Assembly (NCBI GenBank): GCA_026018925.1
Contig: JAKSZU010000138.1
Span: 248,001 to 312,000, forward strand
DNA from: Tupaia tana
Lineage: Eukaryota; Chordata; Mammalia; Scandentia; Tupaiidae
DNA: 64,000 bases
Direction of reading: 5' to 3'
In this document: positions 1-13,200 of the stretch, piece after piece
Layout of the letters: each line of letters starts with the position of its first letter
How positions within the stretch are numbered: position 1 is the first letter of the stretch
Position numbers and translations under genes: made by a program
The notes under the pieces: generated by a model
What the model saw: the letters and a program-made list of their open reading frames with translations, nothing else
Database searches by the model: none
What the model was told of the DNA's origin: nothing

Positions 1-1561
1 GAGACCTCAGAGACACAGGGAAAGGGATAGAAGGCCAGAGGGGCTCCCTACCACACTAGCTTTGCTTGCTGGAGGCTGAATTATGAGTAGAAAATCTTCA
101 TTTCTCCTGTGCCTGAAATATCTAGTTCCCAGTATCCATGTGGATACTTCTCAGAGAATGGCTCAACTCTCCTGCCTGGGAGAAAGGAGCAGAAGGGCTT
201 ATTAACAAAACAAAAGATGGAGCTGAGAGCCAGAGAGAAATTCTACCTTTAAAAAAATCGTAAAAAGGAAAAATTACCAAAAAAAAATGAGGAGACAGGA
301 GCAGAGAGAGCCAGAGACCTCAGAGACACAAGGACAGGGATAGAAGGCCAGGGGGGCTCCCTACCACACTAGCTTTGCTTGCTGGAGGCTGAATTATGAG
401 TAGAAAATCCTCATTTCTCCTGTGCCTGAAATATCTCGTTCCCAGCATCCATGTGGATTCTTCTCAGAGAATGGCTCAACTCTCCTGCCTGGGAGAAAGG
501 AGCAGAAGGGCTTATTAACAAAACAAAAGATGGAGCTGAGAGCCAGAGAGAAATTCTACCTTTAAAAAAATCGATAAAATGAAAAATTACCAAAAAATAT
601 GAGGAGACAGGATCAGAGAGAGACAGAGACCTCAGAGACACAGGGACAGTGATAGAAGGCCAGAGGGGCTCCCTACCACACTAGCTTTGATTGCTGGAGG
701 CTGAATTATGAGTAGAAAATTTTCATTTCTCCTGTGCCTGAAATATCTAGTTCCCAGTATCCATGTAGATTCTTCTCAGAGAATGGCTCAACTCTCCTGC
801 CTGGGAGAAAGGAGCAGAAGGGCTTATTAACAAAACAAAGATCGAGCTGAGAGCCAGAGAGAAATTCTACCTTTAAAAAAATCGTAAAATGGAAAAATTA
901 CCAAAAAAATATGAGGAGACAGGAGCAGAGAGAGACAGAGACCTCAGAGACACAGGGACAGGGATAAAAGGCCAGAAGGGCTCCCTACCACACTAGCTTT
1001 GCTTGCTGGAGGCGGAATTATGAGTAGAAAATCTTCATTTCTCCTGTGCCTGAAATATCTAGTTCCCAGTATCCATGTGGATTCTTCTCAGAGAATGGCT
1101 CAACTCTCCTGCCTGGGAGAAAGGAGCAGAAGGGCTTATTAACAAAACAAAAGATGGAGCTGAGAGTCAGAGAGAAAATCTACCTTTTAAAAAATCGTAA
1201 AATGGAAAAATTACCAAAAAAATTGAGGAGACAGGAGCAGAGAGAGACAGAGACCTCAGAGACACAGGGACAGGGATAGAAGGCCAGAGGGGCTCCCTAC
1301 CGCACTAGCTTTGCTTGCTGGAGGCTGAATTATGAGTAGAAAATCTTCATTTCTCCTGTGCCTGAAATATCTAGTTCCCAGTATCCATGTGGATTCTTCT
1401 CAGAGAATGGCTCAACTCTCCTGCCTGGGAGAATGGAGCAGAAGGGCTTATTAACAAAACAAAAGATGGAGCTGAGAGCCAGAGAGTAATTCTACCTTTA
1501 GAAAAATCGTAAAAAGGAAAAATTACCAAAAAAATTGAGGAGACAGGATCATAGAGAGACA
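1..1561 (+). repeat. Monomers 1-5, left-edge block
   Basis: Five monomers precede the first recognisable HOR-A copy. Monomers 2-3 (314-937) form a two-monomer cassette found again at 23400-24023. Monomer 5 shares its right half (tttagaaaaatcg, gatcatagagag) with the last monomer of HOR-A, so the HOR-A similarity actually begins near 1500. Confidence 0.8.
314..937 (+). repeat. Cassette dimer (tctcgttccc monomer + tttgattgctgg monomer), copy 1
   Basis: The first monomer carries tcctcatttct, tctcgttccc and a gcatcc variant. The second carries tttgattgctgg, ttttcatttct, tagattct and aacaaagatcgagc. The same ordered pair, with the gcatcc and aaagatcgagc variants, is at 23400-24023. Related pairs without those two variants are at 26837-27460, 32147-32770, 35268-35892, 39635-40259, 43384-44006 and 44321-44943. 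Confidence 0.8.
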
Positions 1562-4500
1562 GAGACCTCAGAGACACAGGGACAGGGATAGAAGGCCAGA
1601 GGGGCTCCCTACCACACTAGCTTTGCTTGCTGGAGGCTGAATTATGAGTAGAAAATCTTCATTTCTCCTGTGCCTGAAATATCTAGTTCCCAGTATCCAT
1701 GTGGATCCTTCTCAGAGAATGGCTCAACTCTCCTGCATGGGAGAAAGGAGCAGAAGGGCTTATTAACAAAACAAAAGATGGAGCTGAGAGCCAGAGAGAA
1801 ATTCTACCTTTAAAAAAATCGTAAAAAGGAAAAATTACCAAAAAAAATGAGGAGACAGGAGCAGAGAGAGACAGAGACCTCAGAGACACAGGGAAAGGGA
1901 TAGAAGGCCAGAGGGGCTCCCTACCACACTGGCTTTGCTTGCTGGAGGCTGAATTATGAGTAGAAAATCTTCATTTCTCCTGTGCCAGAAATATCTAGTT
2001 ACGAGTATCCATGTAGATTCTTCTCAGAGAATGGCTCAACTCTCCTGCCTGGGAGAAAGGAGCAGAAGGGCTAATTAACAAAACAAAAGATGGAGCTGAG
2101 AGCCAGAGAGAAATCCTACCTTTAAAAAAATCGTAAAAAGGAAAAATTACCAAAAAATATGAGTAGACAGGAGCAGAGAGAGACAGAGACCTCAGAGACA
2201 CAGGGACAGGGATAGAAGGCCAGAGGGGCTCCCTACCACACTAGATTTGCCTGCTGGAGGCTGAATTATGAGTAGAAAATCTTCATTTCTCCTGTGCCTG
2301 AAATATCCAGTTCCCAGTATCCATGTGGATCCTTCTCAGAGAAAGGCTCAACTCTCCTGCCTGGGAGAAAGGAGCAGAAGGGCTTATTAACAAAACAAAA
2401 GATGGAGCTGAGAGCCAGAGAGAAATTCTACCTTTAAAAAAATCGTAAAAAGGAAAACTTAGCAAATAAAATGAGGAGACAGGAGCAGAGAGAGACAGAG
2501 ACCTCTGAGACACAGGGACAGGGATAGAAGGCCAGAGGGGCTCCCTACCACACTAGCTTTGCTTGCTGGAGGCTGAATTATGAGTAGAAAATCTTCATTT
2601 CTCCTGTGCCTGAAATATCTAGTTCCCAGTATCCATGTGGATACTTCTCAGACAAAGGCTCAACTCTCCTGCCTAGGAGAAAGGAGCAGAAGGGCTTATT
2701 AACAAAACAAAAGATGGAGCTGAGAGCCAGAGAGAAATTCTACCTTTAAAAAAATCGTAAAAATGAAAAATTACAAAAAAAAATGAGGAGACAGGAGCAG
2801 AGAGAGACAGAGACCTCAGAGACACAGGGACAGGGATACAAGGCCAGAGGGGCTCCCTACCACACTAGCTTTGCTTGCTGGAGCCTGAATCATGAGTAGA
2901 AAATCTTCATTTCTCCTGTGCCTGAAATATCTAGTTCCCAGTATCCATGTGGATTCTTCTCAGAGAATGGCTCAACTCTCCTACTTGGGAGAAAGTAGCA
3001 GAAGGGCTTATTAACAAAACAAAAGATGGAGCTGAGAGCCAGAGAGAAATTCTACCTTTAAAAAAATCGTAAAAAGGAAAAATTACCAAAAAAAATGAGG
3101 AAACAGGAGCAGAGAGAGACAGAGCCCTCAGAGACACAGGGACAGGGATAGAAGGCCAGAGGGGCTCCCTTCCACACTAGCTTTGCTTGCTGGAGGCTGA
3201 ATTATGAGTAGAAAGTCTTCATTTCTCCTGTGCCTGAAATATCTACTTCCCAGTATCCATGTGGTTTCTTCTCAGAAAATGGCTCAACTCTCCTGCCTGG
3301 GAGAAAGGAGCAGAAGGGCTTATTAACAAAACAAAAGATGGAGCTGAGAGCCAGAGAGAAATTCTACCTCTAAAAAAATCGTAAAAATGAAAAATTACCA
3401 AAAAAAAATGAGGAGACAGGAGCAGAGAGAGACAGAGACCTCAGAGACACAGGGACAGGGATAGAAGGCCAGAGGGGCTCCCTACCACACTAGCTTTGCT
3501 TGCTGGAGGCTGAATTATGAGTAGAAAATTCTCATTTCTCCTGTGCCTGAAATATCTAGTTCCAAGTATGCATGTGGATTCTTCTCAGAGAATGGCTCAA
3601 CACTCCTGCCTGGGAGAAAGGAGCAGAAGGGCTTATTAACAAAACAAAAGATGGAGCTGAGAGCCAGAGAGAAATTCTACCTTTAAAAAAATTGAAAAAA
3701 GGAAAAATTACCAAAAAAAATGAGGAGACAGGAGCAGAGAGAGACAGAGACCTCAGAGACACAGGGACAGGTATAGAAGGCCAGAGGGGCTCCCTACCAC
3801 ACTAGCTTTGCTTGCTGGAGGCAGAATTGTGAGTAGAAAATCTTCATTTCTCCTGTGGCTGAAATATCTAGTTCCCAGTATCCATGTGGATACTTCTCAG
3901 AGAATGGCTCAACTCTCCTGCCTGGAAGAAAGGAGCAGAAGGGCTTATTAACAAAACAAAAGATGGAGCTGAGAGCCAGAGAGAAATTCTACCTTTAAAA
4001 AAATCGTAAAATGGAAAAATTACCAAAAAAATGAGGAGACAGGAGCAGAGAGAGACAGAGACCTCCGAGACACAGGGACAGGGATAGAATGCCAGAGGGG
4101 CTCCCTAAAATACTAGCTTTGCTCACTTGAGGCTGAATTATGAGTCGAAAATCTTCATTTATCCTTTGCCTTAACTATCTAGTTCCCAGTATCCATGTGG
4201 ATTCTTCTCAGAGAATGGCTCAACTCTCCTGCCTGGGAGAAAGGAGCAGAAGGGCTTATTAACAAAACAAAAGATGGAGCTGAGAGCCAGAGAGAAATTC
4301 TACCTTTAAAAAAATCATAAAAAGGAAAAATTAACAAAAAAAAATGAGAAGACAGGAGCAGAGGGAGACAGAGACGTCAGAGACACAGGGACAGGGATAG
4401 AAGGCCAGAGGGGCTCCCTACCACACTAGGTTTGCTTGCTGGAGGCTGAATTATGAGTAGAAAATCTTCATTTCTCCTGTGCCTGAAATATCTACTTCCC

Positions 4501-5309
4501 AGTATCCATGTGGATTCTTCTCAGAGAATGGCTCAACTCTCCTTACTGGGAGAAAGGAGCAGAAGGGCTTATTAACAAAACAAAAGATGGTGCTGAGAAC
4601 CAGAGAGAAATTCTACCTTTAAAAAAATCATAAAAAGGAAAAATTACCAAAAAGAAAAATGAGGAGACAGGAGCAGAGAGAGACAGATACCTCAGAGACA
4701 CAGGGACAGGGATAGAAGGCCAGAGGGGCTCCCTACCACAATAGCTTTGCTTGCTGGAGGCTGAATTATGAGTAGAAAATCTTCATTTCTCCTGGGCCTG
4801 AAATATCTAGTTCCCATTATCCATGTGGATACTTCCAGGGAATGGCTTAACTCTCCTGCCTGGGAGAAAGGAGCAGAAGGGCTTATTAACAAAACAAAAG
4901 ATGGAGCTGAGAGCCAGAGAGAAATTCTACCTTTAAAAAAATCGTAAAAATGAAAAATTACCAAAAAAAATGAGGAGAAAGGATCAGAGAGAGAAAGAGA
5001 CCTCAGAGACACAGGGACAGGGATAGAAGGCCAGAGGGGCTCCCTACCACACTAGCTTTGATTGCTGGAAGCTGAATTATGAGTAGAAAATTTTCATTTC
5101 TCCTGTGCCTGAAATATCTAGTTCCCAGTATCCATGTAGATTCCTCTCAGAGAATGGCTCAACTCTCCTGCCTGGGAGAAAGGAGCAGAAGGGCTTATTA
5201 ACAAAACAAAATATGGATCTGAGAGCCAGAGAGAAATTCTACCTTTAGAAAAATCGTAAAAACGAAAAATTACCAAAAAAAATTGAGGAGACAGGATCAT
5301 AGAGAGACA
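1562..5309 (+). repeat. HOR-A copy 1 (12 monomers, 3748 bp)
   Basis: Diagnostic variants occur in order: gcatgggag (monomer 6), gttacgag (7), agatttgcctgc with cttagcaaataaaatg (8), cagacaaagg with cctaggag (9), gagcctgaatcatg (10), gtggtttcttc (11), tatgcatgtgg with caacactcc (12), ggcagaattgtg (13), gagtcgaaaatc with ccttaactatc (14), ccttactggg (15), a chimeric monomer (16) and ggaagctg with tttagaaaaatcg (17). The same order restarts at 5310, an offset of 3748 bp. Monomer 16 joins two monomer types that are still separate at 11550-12172. Confidence 0.88.
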
Positions 5310-8117
5310 GAGACCTCAGAGACACAGGGACAGGGATAGAAGGCCAGAGGGGCTCCCTACCACACTAGCTTTGCTTGCTGGAGGCTGAATTATGAGTAGA
5401 AAATCTTCATTTCTCCTGTGCCTGAAATATCTAGTTCCCAGTATCCATGTGGATCCTTCTCAGAGAATGGCTCAACTCTCCTGCATGGGAGAAAGGAGCA
5501 GAAGGGCTTATTAACAAAACAAATGATGGAGCTGAGAGCCAGAGAGAAATTCTACCTTTAAAAAAATCGTAAAAAGGAAAAATTACCAAAAAAAATGAGG
5601 AGACAGGAGCAGAGAGAGACAGAGACCTCAGAGACACAGGGAAAGGGATAGAAGGCCAGAGGGGCTCCCTACCACACTAGCTTTGCTTGCTGGAGGCTGA
5701 ATTATGAGTAGAAAATCTTCATTTCTCCTGTGCCAGAAATATCTAGTTAGGAGTATCCATGTAGATTCTTCTCAGAGAATGGCTCAACTCTCCTGCCTGG
5801 GAGAAAGGAGCAGAAGGGCTAATTAACAAAACAAAAGATGGAGCTGAGAGCCAGAGAGAAATCCTACCTTTAAAAAAATCGTAAAAAGGAAAAATTACCA
5901 AAAAATATGAGTAGACAGGAGCAGAGAGAGACAGAGACCTCAGAGACACAGGGACAGTGATAGAAGGCCAGAGGGGCTCCCTACCACACTAGATTTGCCT
6001 GCTGGAGGCTGAATTATGAGTAGAAAATCTTCATTTCTCCTGTGCCTGAAATATCCAGTTCCCAGTATCCATGTGGATCCTTCTCAGAGAATGGCTCAAC
6101 TCTCCTGCCTGGGAGAAAGGAGCAGAAGGGCTTATTAACAAAACAAAAGATGGAGCTGAGAGCCAGAGAGAAATTCTACCTTTAAAAAAATCGTAAAAAG
6201 GAAAACTTAGCAAATAAAATGAGGAGACAGGAGCAGAGAGAGACAGAGACCTCTGAGACACAGGGACAGGGATAGAAGGCCAGAGGGGCTCCCTACCACA
6301 CTAGCTTTGCTTGCTGGAGGCTGAATTATGAGTAGAAAATCTTCATTTCTCCTGTGCCTGAAATATCTAGTTCCCAGTATCCATGTGGATACTTCTCAGA
6401 CAAAGGCTCAACTCTCCTGCCTAGGAGAAAGGAGCAGAAGGGCTTATTAACAAAACAAAAGATGGAGCTGAGAGCCAGAGAGAAATTCTACCTTTAAAAA
6501 AATCGTAAAAATGAAAAATTACAAAAAAAAATGAGGAGACAGGAGCAGAGAGAGACAGAGACCTCAGAGACACAGGGACAGGGATAGAAGGCCAGAGGGG
6601 CTCCCTACCACACTAGCTTTGCTTGCTGGAGCCTGAATCATGAGTAGAAAATCTTCATTTCTCCTGTGCCTGAAATATCTAGTTCCCAGTATCCATGTGG
6701 ATACTTCTCAGAGAATGGCTCAACTCTCCTACCTGGGAGAAAGTAGCAGAAGGGCTTATTAACAAAACAAAAGATGGAGCTGAGAGCCAGAGAGAAATTC
6801 TACCTTTAAAAAAATCGTAAAAAGGAAAAATTACCAAAAAAAATGAGGAGACAGGAGCAGAGAGAGACAGAGCCCTCAGAGACACAGGGACAGGGATAGA
6901 AGGCCAGAGGGGCTCCCTACCACACTAGCTTTGCTTGCTGGAGGCTGAATTATGAGTAGAAAGTCTTCATTTCTCCTGTGCCTGAAATATCTACTTCCCA
7001 GTATCCATGTGGTTTCTTCTCAGAAAATGGCTCAACTCTACTGCCTGGGAGAAAGGAGCAGAAGGGCTTATTAACAAAACAAAAGATGGAGCTGAGAGCC
7101 AGAGAGAAATTCTACCTCTAAAAAAATCGTAAAAATGAAAAATTACCAAAAAAAATGAGGAGACAGGAGCAGAGAGAGACAGAGACCTCAGAGACACAGG
7201 GACAGGGATAGAAGGCCAGAGGGGCTCCCTACCACACTAGCTTTGCTTGCTGGAGGCTGAATTATGAGTAGAAAATTCTCATTTCTCCTGTCCCTGAAAT
7301 ATCTAGTTCCCAGTATGCATGTGGATTCTTCTCAGAGAATGGCTCAACACTCCTGCCTGGGAGAAAGGAGCAGAAGGGCTTATTAACAAAACAAAAGATG
7401 GAGCTGAGAGCCAGAGAGAAATTCTACCTTTAAAAAAATTGAAAAAAGGAAAAATTACCAAAAAAAATGAGGAGACAGGAGCAGAGAGAGACAGAGACCT
7501 CATAGACACAGGGACAGGTATAGAAGGCCAGAGGGGCTCCCTACCACACTAGCTTTGCTTGCTGGAGGCAGAATTGTGAGTAGAAAATCTTCATTTCTCC
7601 TGTGGCTGAAATATCTAGTTCCCAGTATCCATGTGGATACTTCTCAGAGAATGGCTCAACTCTCCTGCCTGGAAGAAAGGAGCAGAAGGGCTTATTAACA
7701 AAACAAAAGATGGAGCTGAGAGCCAGAGAGAAATTCTACCTTTAAAAAAATCGTAAAATGGAAAAATTACCAAAAAAATGAGGAGACAGGAGCAGAGAGA
7801 GACAGAGACCTCAGAGACACAGGGACAGGGATAGAAGGCCAGAGGGGCTCCCTAAAACACTAGCTTTGCTCACTTGAGGCTGAATTATGAGTCGAAAATC
7901 TTCATTTCTCCTTTGCCTTAACTATCTAGTTCCCAGTATCCATGTGGATTCTTCTCAGAGAATGGCTCAAATCTCCTGCCTGGGAGAAAGGAGCAGAAGG
8001 GCTTATTAACAAAACAAAAGATGGAGCTGAGAGCCAGAGAGAAATTCTACCTTTAAAAAAATCATAAAAAGGAAAAATTAACAAAAAAAAATGGGAAGAC
8101 AGGAGCAGAGGGAGACA
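5310..8117 (+). repeat. HOR-A copy 2, truncated (9 monomers)
   Basis: Monomers 18-26 repeat HOR-A types 6-14 in order with few differences (for example gttaggag in place of gttacgag, and cctcatagac at 7499-7508). The last three types are missing, and the array passes into the B-type run at monomer 27. The cctcatagac variant is shared with copy 3 at its 46/47 junction, so these two copies are related more closely there than either is to copy 1. Confidence 0.85.
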
Positions 8118-10299
8118 GAGACGTCAGAGACACAGGGACAGGGATAGAAGGCCAGAGGGGCTCCCTACCACACTAGATTTGCCTGCTGGAGGCTGAATTA
8201 TGAGTAGAAAATCTTCATTTCTCCTGTGCCTGAAATATCTAGTTCCCAGTATCCATGTGGATACTTCTCAGAGAATGGCTCAACTCTCCTGCCTAGGAGA
8301 AAGGAGCAGAAGGGCTTATTAACAAAACAAAAGATGGAGCTGAGAGCCAGAGAGAAATTCTACCTTTAAAAAAATCGTAAAAATGAAAAATTACCAAAAA
8401 TAATGAGGAGACAGGAGCAGAGAGAGACAAAGACCTCAGAGACACAGGGACAGGGATAGAAGGCCAGAGGGGCTCCCTACCACACTAGCTTTGCTTGCTG
8501 GAGCCTGAAGTATGAGTAGAAAATCTTCATTTCTCCTGTGCCTGAAATATCTAGTTCCCAGTATCCATGTTGATTCTTCTCAGAGAATGGCTCAACTCTC
8601 CTACCTGGGAGAAAGGAGCAGAAGGGCTTATTAACAAAACAAAAGATGGAGCTGAGAGCCAGAGAGAAATTCTACCTTTAAAAAAATCGTAAAAAGGAAA
8701 AATTACCAAAAAAATGAGGAGACAGGAGCAGAGAGAGACAGAGACCTCAGAGACACAGGGACAGGGATAGAAGGCCAAAGGGGCTCCCTACCCCAATAGC
8801 TTTGCTTGCTGGAGGCTGAATTATGAGTAGAAAGTCTTCATTTCTCCTGTGCCTGAAATATCTACTTCCCAGTATCCATGTGGTTTCTTCTCAGAGAATG
8901 GCTCAACTCTCCTGCCTGGGAGAAAGGAGCAGAAGGGCTTATTAACAAAACAAAAGATGGAGCTGAGAGCCAGAGAGAAATTCTACCTTTAAAAAAATCG
9001 TAAAAAGGAAAAATTACCAAAAAAATGAGGAGACAGGAGCAGAGAGAGACAGAGACCTCAGAGACACAAGAACAGGGATAGAAGGCCAGAGGGGCTCCCT
9101 ACCACACTAGCTTTGCTTGCTGGAGGCGGAATTATGAGTAGAAAATCTTCATTTCTCCTGTGCCTGAAATATCTAGTTCCCAGTATCCATGTGGATTCTT
9201 CTCGGAGAATGGCTCAACTCTCCTGCCTGGGAGAAAGGAGCAGAAGTGCTTATTAACAAAACAAAAGATGGAGCTGAGAGCCAGAGAGAAATTCTACCTT
9301 TAAAAAAATCATAAAAAGGAAAAATTACCAAAAAAAATGAGAAGACAGGAGCAGAGAGAGACAGAGACGTCAGAGACACAGGGACAGGGATAGAAGGCCA
9401 GAGGGGCTCCCTACCACACTAGCTTTGCTTGCTGGAGGCTGAATTATGAGTAGAAAATCTTCATTTCTCCTGTACCTGAAATATCTACTTCCCAGTATCC
9501 ATGTGGATTCTTCTCAGAGAATGGCTCAACTCTCCTTCCTGGGAGAAAGGAGCAGAAGGGCTTATTAACAAAACAAAAGATGGAGCTGAGAGCCAGAGAG
9601 AAATTCTACCTTTAAAAAAATCGTAAAAAGGAAAACTTAGCAAATAAAATGAGGAGACAGGAGCAGGGAGAGACAGAGAACTCTGAGACACAGGGACAGG
9701 CATAGAAGGCCAGAGGGGCTCCCTACCACACTAGCTTTGCTTGCTGGAGGCTGAATTATGAGTAGAAAATCTTCATTTCTCCTGTGCCTGAAATATCTAG
9801 TTCCCAGTATCCATGTGGATTCTTCTCAGAGAATGGCTCAACTCTCCTGCCTGGGAGAAAGGAGCAGAAGTGCTTATTAACAAAACAAAAGATGGAGCTG
9901 AGAGCCAGAGAGAAATTCTACCTTTAAAAAAATCATAAAAAGGAAAAATTACCAAAAATATGAGAAGACAGGAGCAGAGAGAGACAGAGACGTCAGAGAC
10001 ACAGGGACAGGGATCGAAGGCCAGAGGGGCTCCCTACCACACTAGCTTTGCTTGCTGGAGGCTGAATTATGAGTAGAAAATCTTCATTTCTCCTGTGCCT
10101 GAAATATCTAGTTCCCAGTATCCATGTGGATTCTTCTCAGAGAATGGCTCAACTCTCCGTCCTGGGAGAAAGGAGCAGAAGGGCTGATTAACAAAACAAA
10201 AGATGGAGCTGAGAGCCAGAGAGAAATTCTACCTCTAAAAAAATCGTAAAAATGAAAAATTACCAAAAAAAAATGAGGAGACAGGAGCAGAGAGAGACA
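8118..10299 (+). repeat. B-type run, monomers 27-33 (7 monomers)
   Basis: Ordered variants are: agatttgcctgc plus cctaggag (27), gagcctgaagtatg with gttgattc (28), gtggtttcttc with ccccaatagc (29), ctcggagaatgg with agaagtgctt (30), gtacctgaaat with cttagcaaataaaatg (31), agaagtgctt (32) and ctccgtcctggg with ggctgattaac (33). The same order reappears at monomers 50-56 and 62-68, inside the two HOR-B copies, at offsets of about 7179 and 10.92 kb. Monomer 27 is itself chimeric at its left end. Confidence 0.82.
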
Positions 10300-13200
10300 G
10301 AGACCTCAGAGACACAGGGACAGGGATAGAAGGCCAGAGGGGCTCCCTACCACACTAGCTTTGCTTGCTGGAGGCTGAATTATGAGTAGAAAATTCTCAT
10401 TTCTCCTGTGCCTGAAATATCTAGTTCCCAGTATGCATGTGGATTCTTCTCAGAGAATGGCTCAACACTCCTGCCTGGGAGAAAGGAGCAGAAGGGCTTA
10501 TTAACAAAACAAAAGATGGAGCTGAGAGCCAGAGAGAAATTCTACCGTTAAAAAAATTGAAAAAAGGAAAAATTACCAAAAAAAATGAGGAGACAGGAGC
10601 AGAGAGAGACAGAGACCTCAGAGACACAGGGACAGGTATAGAAGGCCAGAGGGGCTCCCTACCACACTAGCTTTGCTTGCTGGAGGCAGAATTGTGAGTA
10701 GAAAATCTTCATTTCTCCTGTGGCTGAAATATCTAGTTCCCAGTATCCATGTGGATACTTCTCAGAGAATGGCTCAACTCTCCTGCCTGGAAGAAAGGAG
10801 CAGAAGGGCTTATTAACAAAACAAAAGATGGAGCTGAGAGCCAGAGAGAAATTCTACCTTTAAAAAAATCGTAAAATGGAAAAATTACCAAAAAAATGAG
10901 GAGACAGGAGCAGAGAGAGACAGAGACCTCAGAGACACAGGGACAGGGATAGAAGGCCAGAGGGGCTCCCTAAAATACTAGCTTTGCTCACTTGAGGCTG
11001 AATTATGAGTCGAAAATCTTCATTTCTCCTTTGCCTTAACTATCTAGTTCCCAGTATCCATGTGGATTCTTCTCAGAGAATGGCTCAACTCTCCTGCCTG
11101 GGAGAAAGGAGCAGAAGGGCTTATTAACAAAACAAAAGATGGAGCTGAGAGCCAGAGAGAAATTCTACCTTTAAAAAAATCATAAAAAGGAAAAATTAAC
11201 AAAAAATATGAGAAGACAGGAGCAGAGGGAGACAGAGACGTCAGAGACACAGGGACAGGGATAGAAGGCCAGAGGGGCTCCCTACCACACTAGGTTTGCT
11301 TGCTGGAGGCTGAATTATGAGTAGAAAATCTTCATTTCTCCTGTGCCTGAAATATCTACTTCCCAGTATCCATGTGGATTCTTCTCAGAGAATGGCTCAA
11401 CTCTCCTTACTGGGAGAAAGGAGCAGAAGGGCTTATTAACAAAACAAAAGATGGTGCTGAGAACCAGAGAGAAATTCTACCTTTAAAAAAATCGTAAAAA
11501 GGAAAAATTACCAAAAAAAAAAATGAGGAGACAGGAGCAGAGAGAGACAGATACCTCAGAGACACAGGGACAGGGATAGAAGGCCAGAGGGGCTCCCTAC
11601 CACAATAGCTTTGCTTGCTGGAGGCTGAATTATGAGTAGAAAATCTTCATTTCTCCTGGGCCTGAAATATCTAGTTCCCAGTATCCATGTGGATCCTTCT
11701 CAGAGAATGGCTCAACTCTCCTGCCTGGGAGAAAGGAGCAGTAGGGCTTATTAACAAAACAAAAGATGGAGCTGAGAGCCAGAGACAAATTCTTCCTTTA
11801 AAAAAATCGTAAAATGGAAAAATTACCAAAAAAAATGAGGAGAAAGGAGCAGAGAGAGACAGAGACCTCTGAGACACAGGGACAGGGATAGAAGGCCAGA
11901 GGGGCTCCCTACCACTCTAGCTTTGCTTGCTGGAGGCTGAATTATGAGTAGAAAATTTTCATTTCTCCTGTGCCTGAAATATCTAGTTCCCATTATCCAT
12001 GTGGATACTTCCAGGGAATGGCTTAACTCTCCTGCCTGGGAGAAAGGAGCAGAAGGGCTTATTAACAAAAGAAAAGATGGAGCTGAGAGCCAGAGAGAAA
12101 TTCTACCTTTAAAAAAATCGTAAAAATGAAAAATTACCAAAAAAAATGAGGAGAAATGATCAGAGAGAGAAAGAGACCTCAGAGACACAGGGACAGGGAT
12201 AGAAGGCCAGAGGGGCTCCCTACCACACTAGCTTTGATTGCTGGAAGCTGAATTATGAGTAGAAAATTTTCATTTCTCCTGTGCCTGAAATATCTAGTTC
12301 CCAGTATCCATGTAGATTCCTCTCAGAGAATGGCTCAACTCTCCTGCCTGGGAGAAAGGAGCAGAAGGGCTTATTAACAAAACAAAATATGGATCTGAGA
12401 GCCAGAGAGAAATTCTACCTTTAGAAAAATCGTAAAAAGGAAAAATTACCAAAAAAAATTGAGGAGACAGGATCATAGAGAGACAGAGACCTCAGAGACA
12501 CAGGGACAGGGATAGAAGGCCAGAGGGGCTCCCTACCACACTAGCTTTGCTTGCTGGAGGCTGAATTATGAGTAGAAAATCTTCATTTCTCCTGTGCCTG
12601 AAATATCTAGTTCCCAGTATCCATGTGGATCCTTCTCAGAGAATGGCTCAACTCTCCTGCATGGGAGAAAGGAGCAGAAGGGCTTATTAACAAAACAAAA
12701 GTTGGAGCTGAGAGCCAGAGAGAAATTCTACCTTTAAAAAAATCGTAAAAAGGAAAAATTACCAAAAAAAATGAGGAGACAGGAGCAGAGAGAGACAGAG
12801 ACCTCAGAGACACAGGGAAAGGGATAGAAGGCCAGAGGGGCTCCCTACCACACTAGCTTTGCTTGCTGGAGGCTGAATTATGAGTAGAAAATCTTCATTT
12901 CTCCTGTGCCAGAAATATCTAGTTACGAGTATCCATGTAGATTCTTCTCAGAGAATGGCTCAACTCTCCTGCCTGGGAGAAAGGAGCAGAAGGGCTAATT
13001 AACAAAACAAAAGATGGAGCTGAGAGCCAGAGAGAAATCCTACCTTTAAAAAAATCGTAAAAAGGAAAAATTACCAAAAAATATGAGTAGACAGGAGCAG
13101 AGAGAGACAGAGACCTCAGAGACACAGGGACAGGGATAGAAGGCCAGAGGGGCTCCCTACCACACTAGATTTGCCTGCTGGAGGCTGAATTATGAGTAGA

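Noticed and set aside
11823..12188. 121-codon minus-strand frame
   Set aside because: This is a chance read-through of two neighbouring monomers after loss of one stop. It is not kept in the matching HOR-A copy (around 4692-5012).
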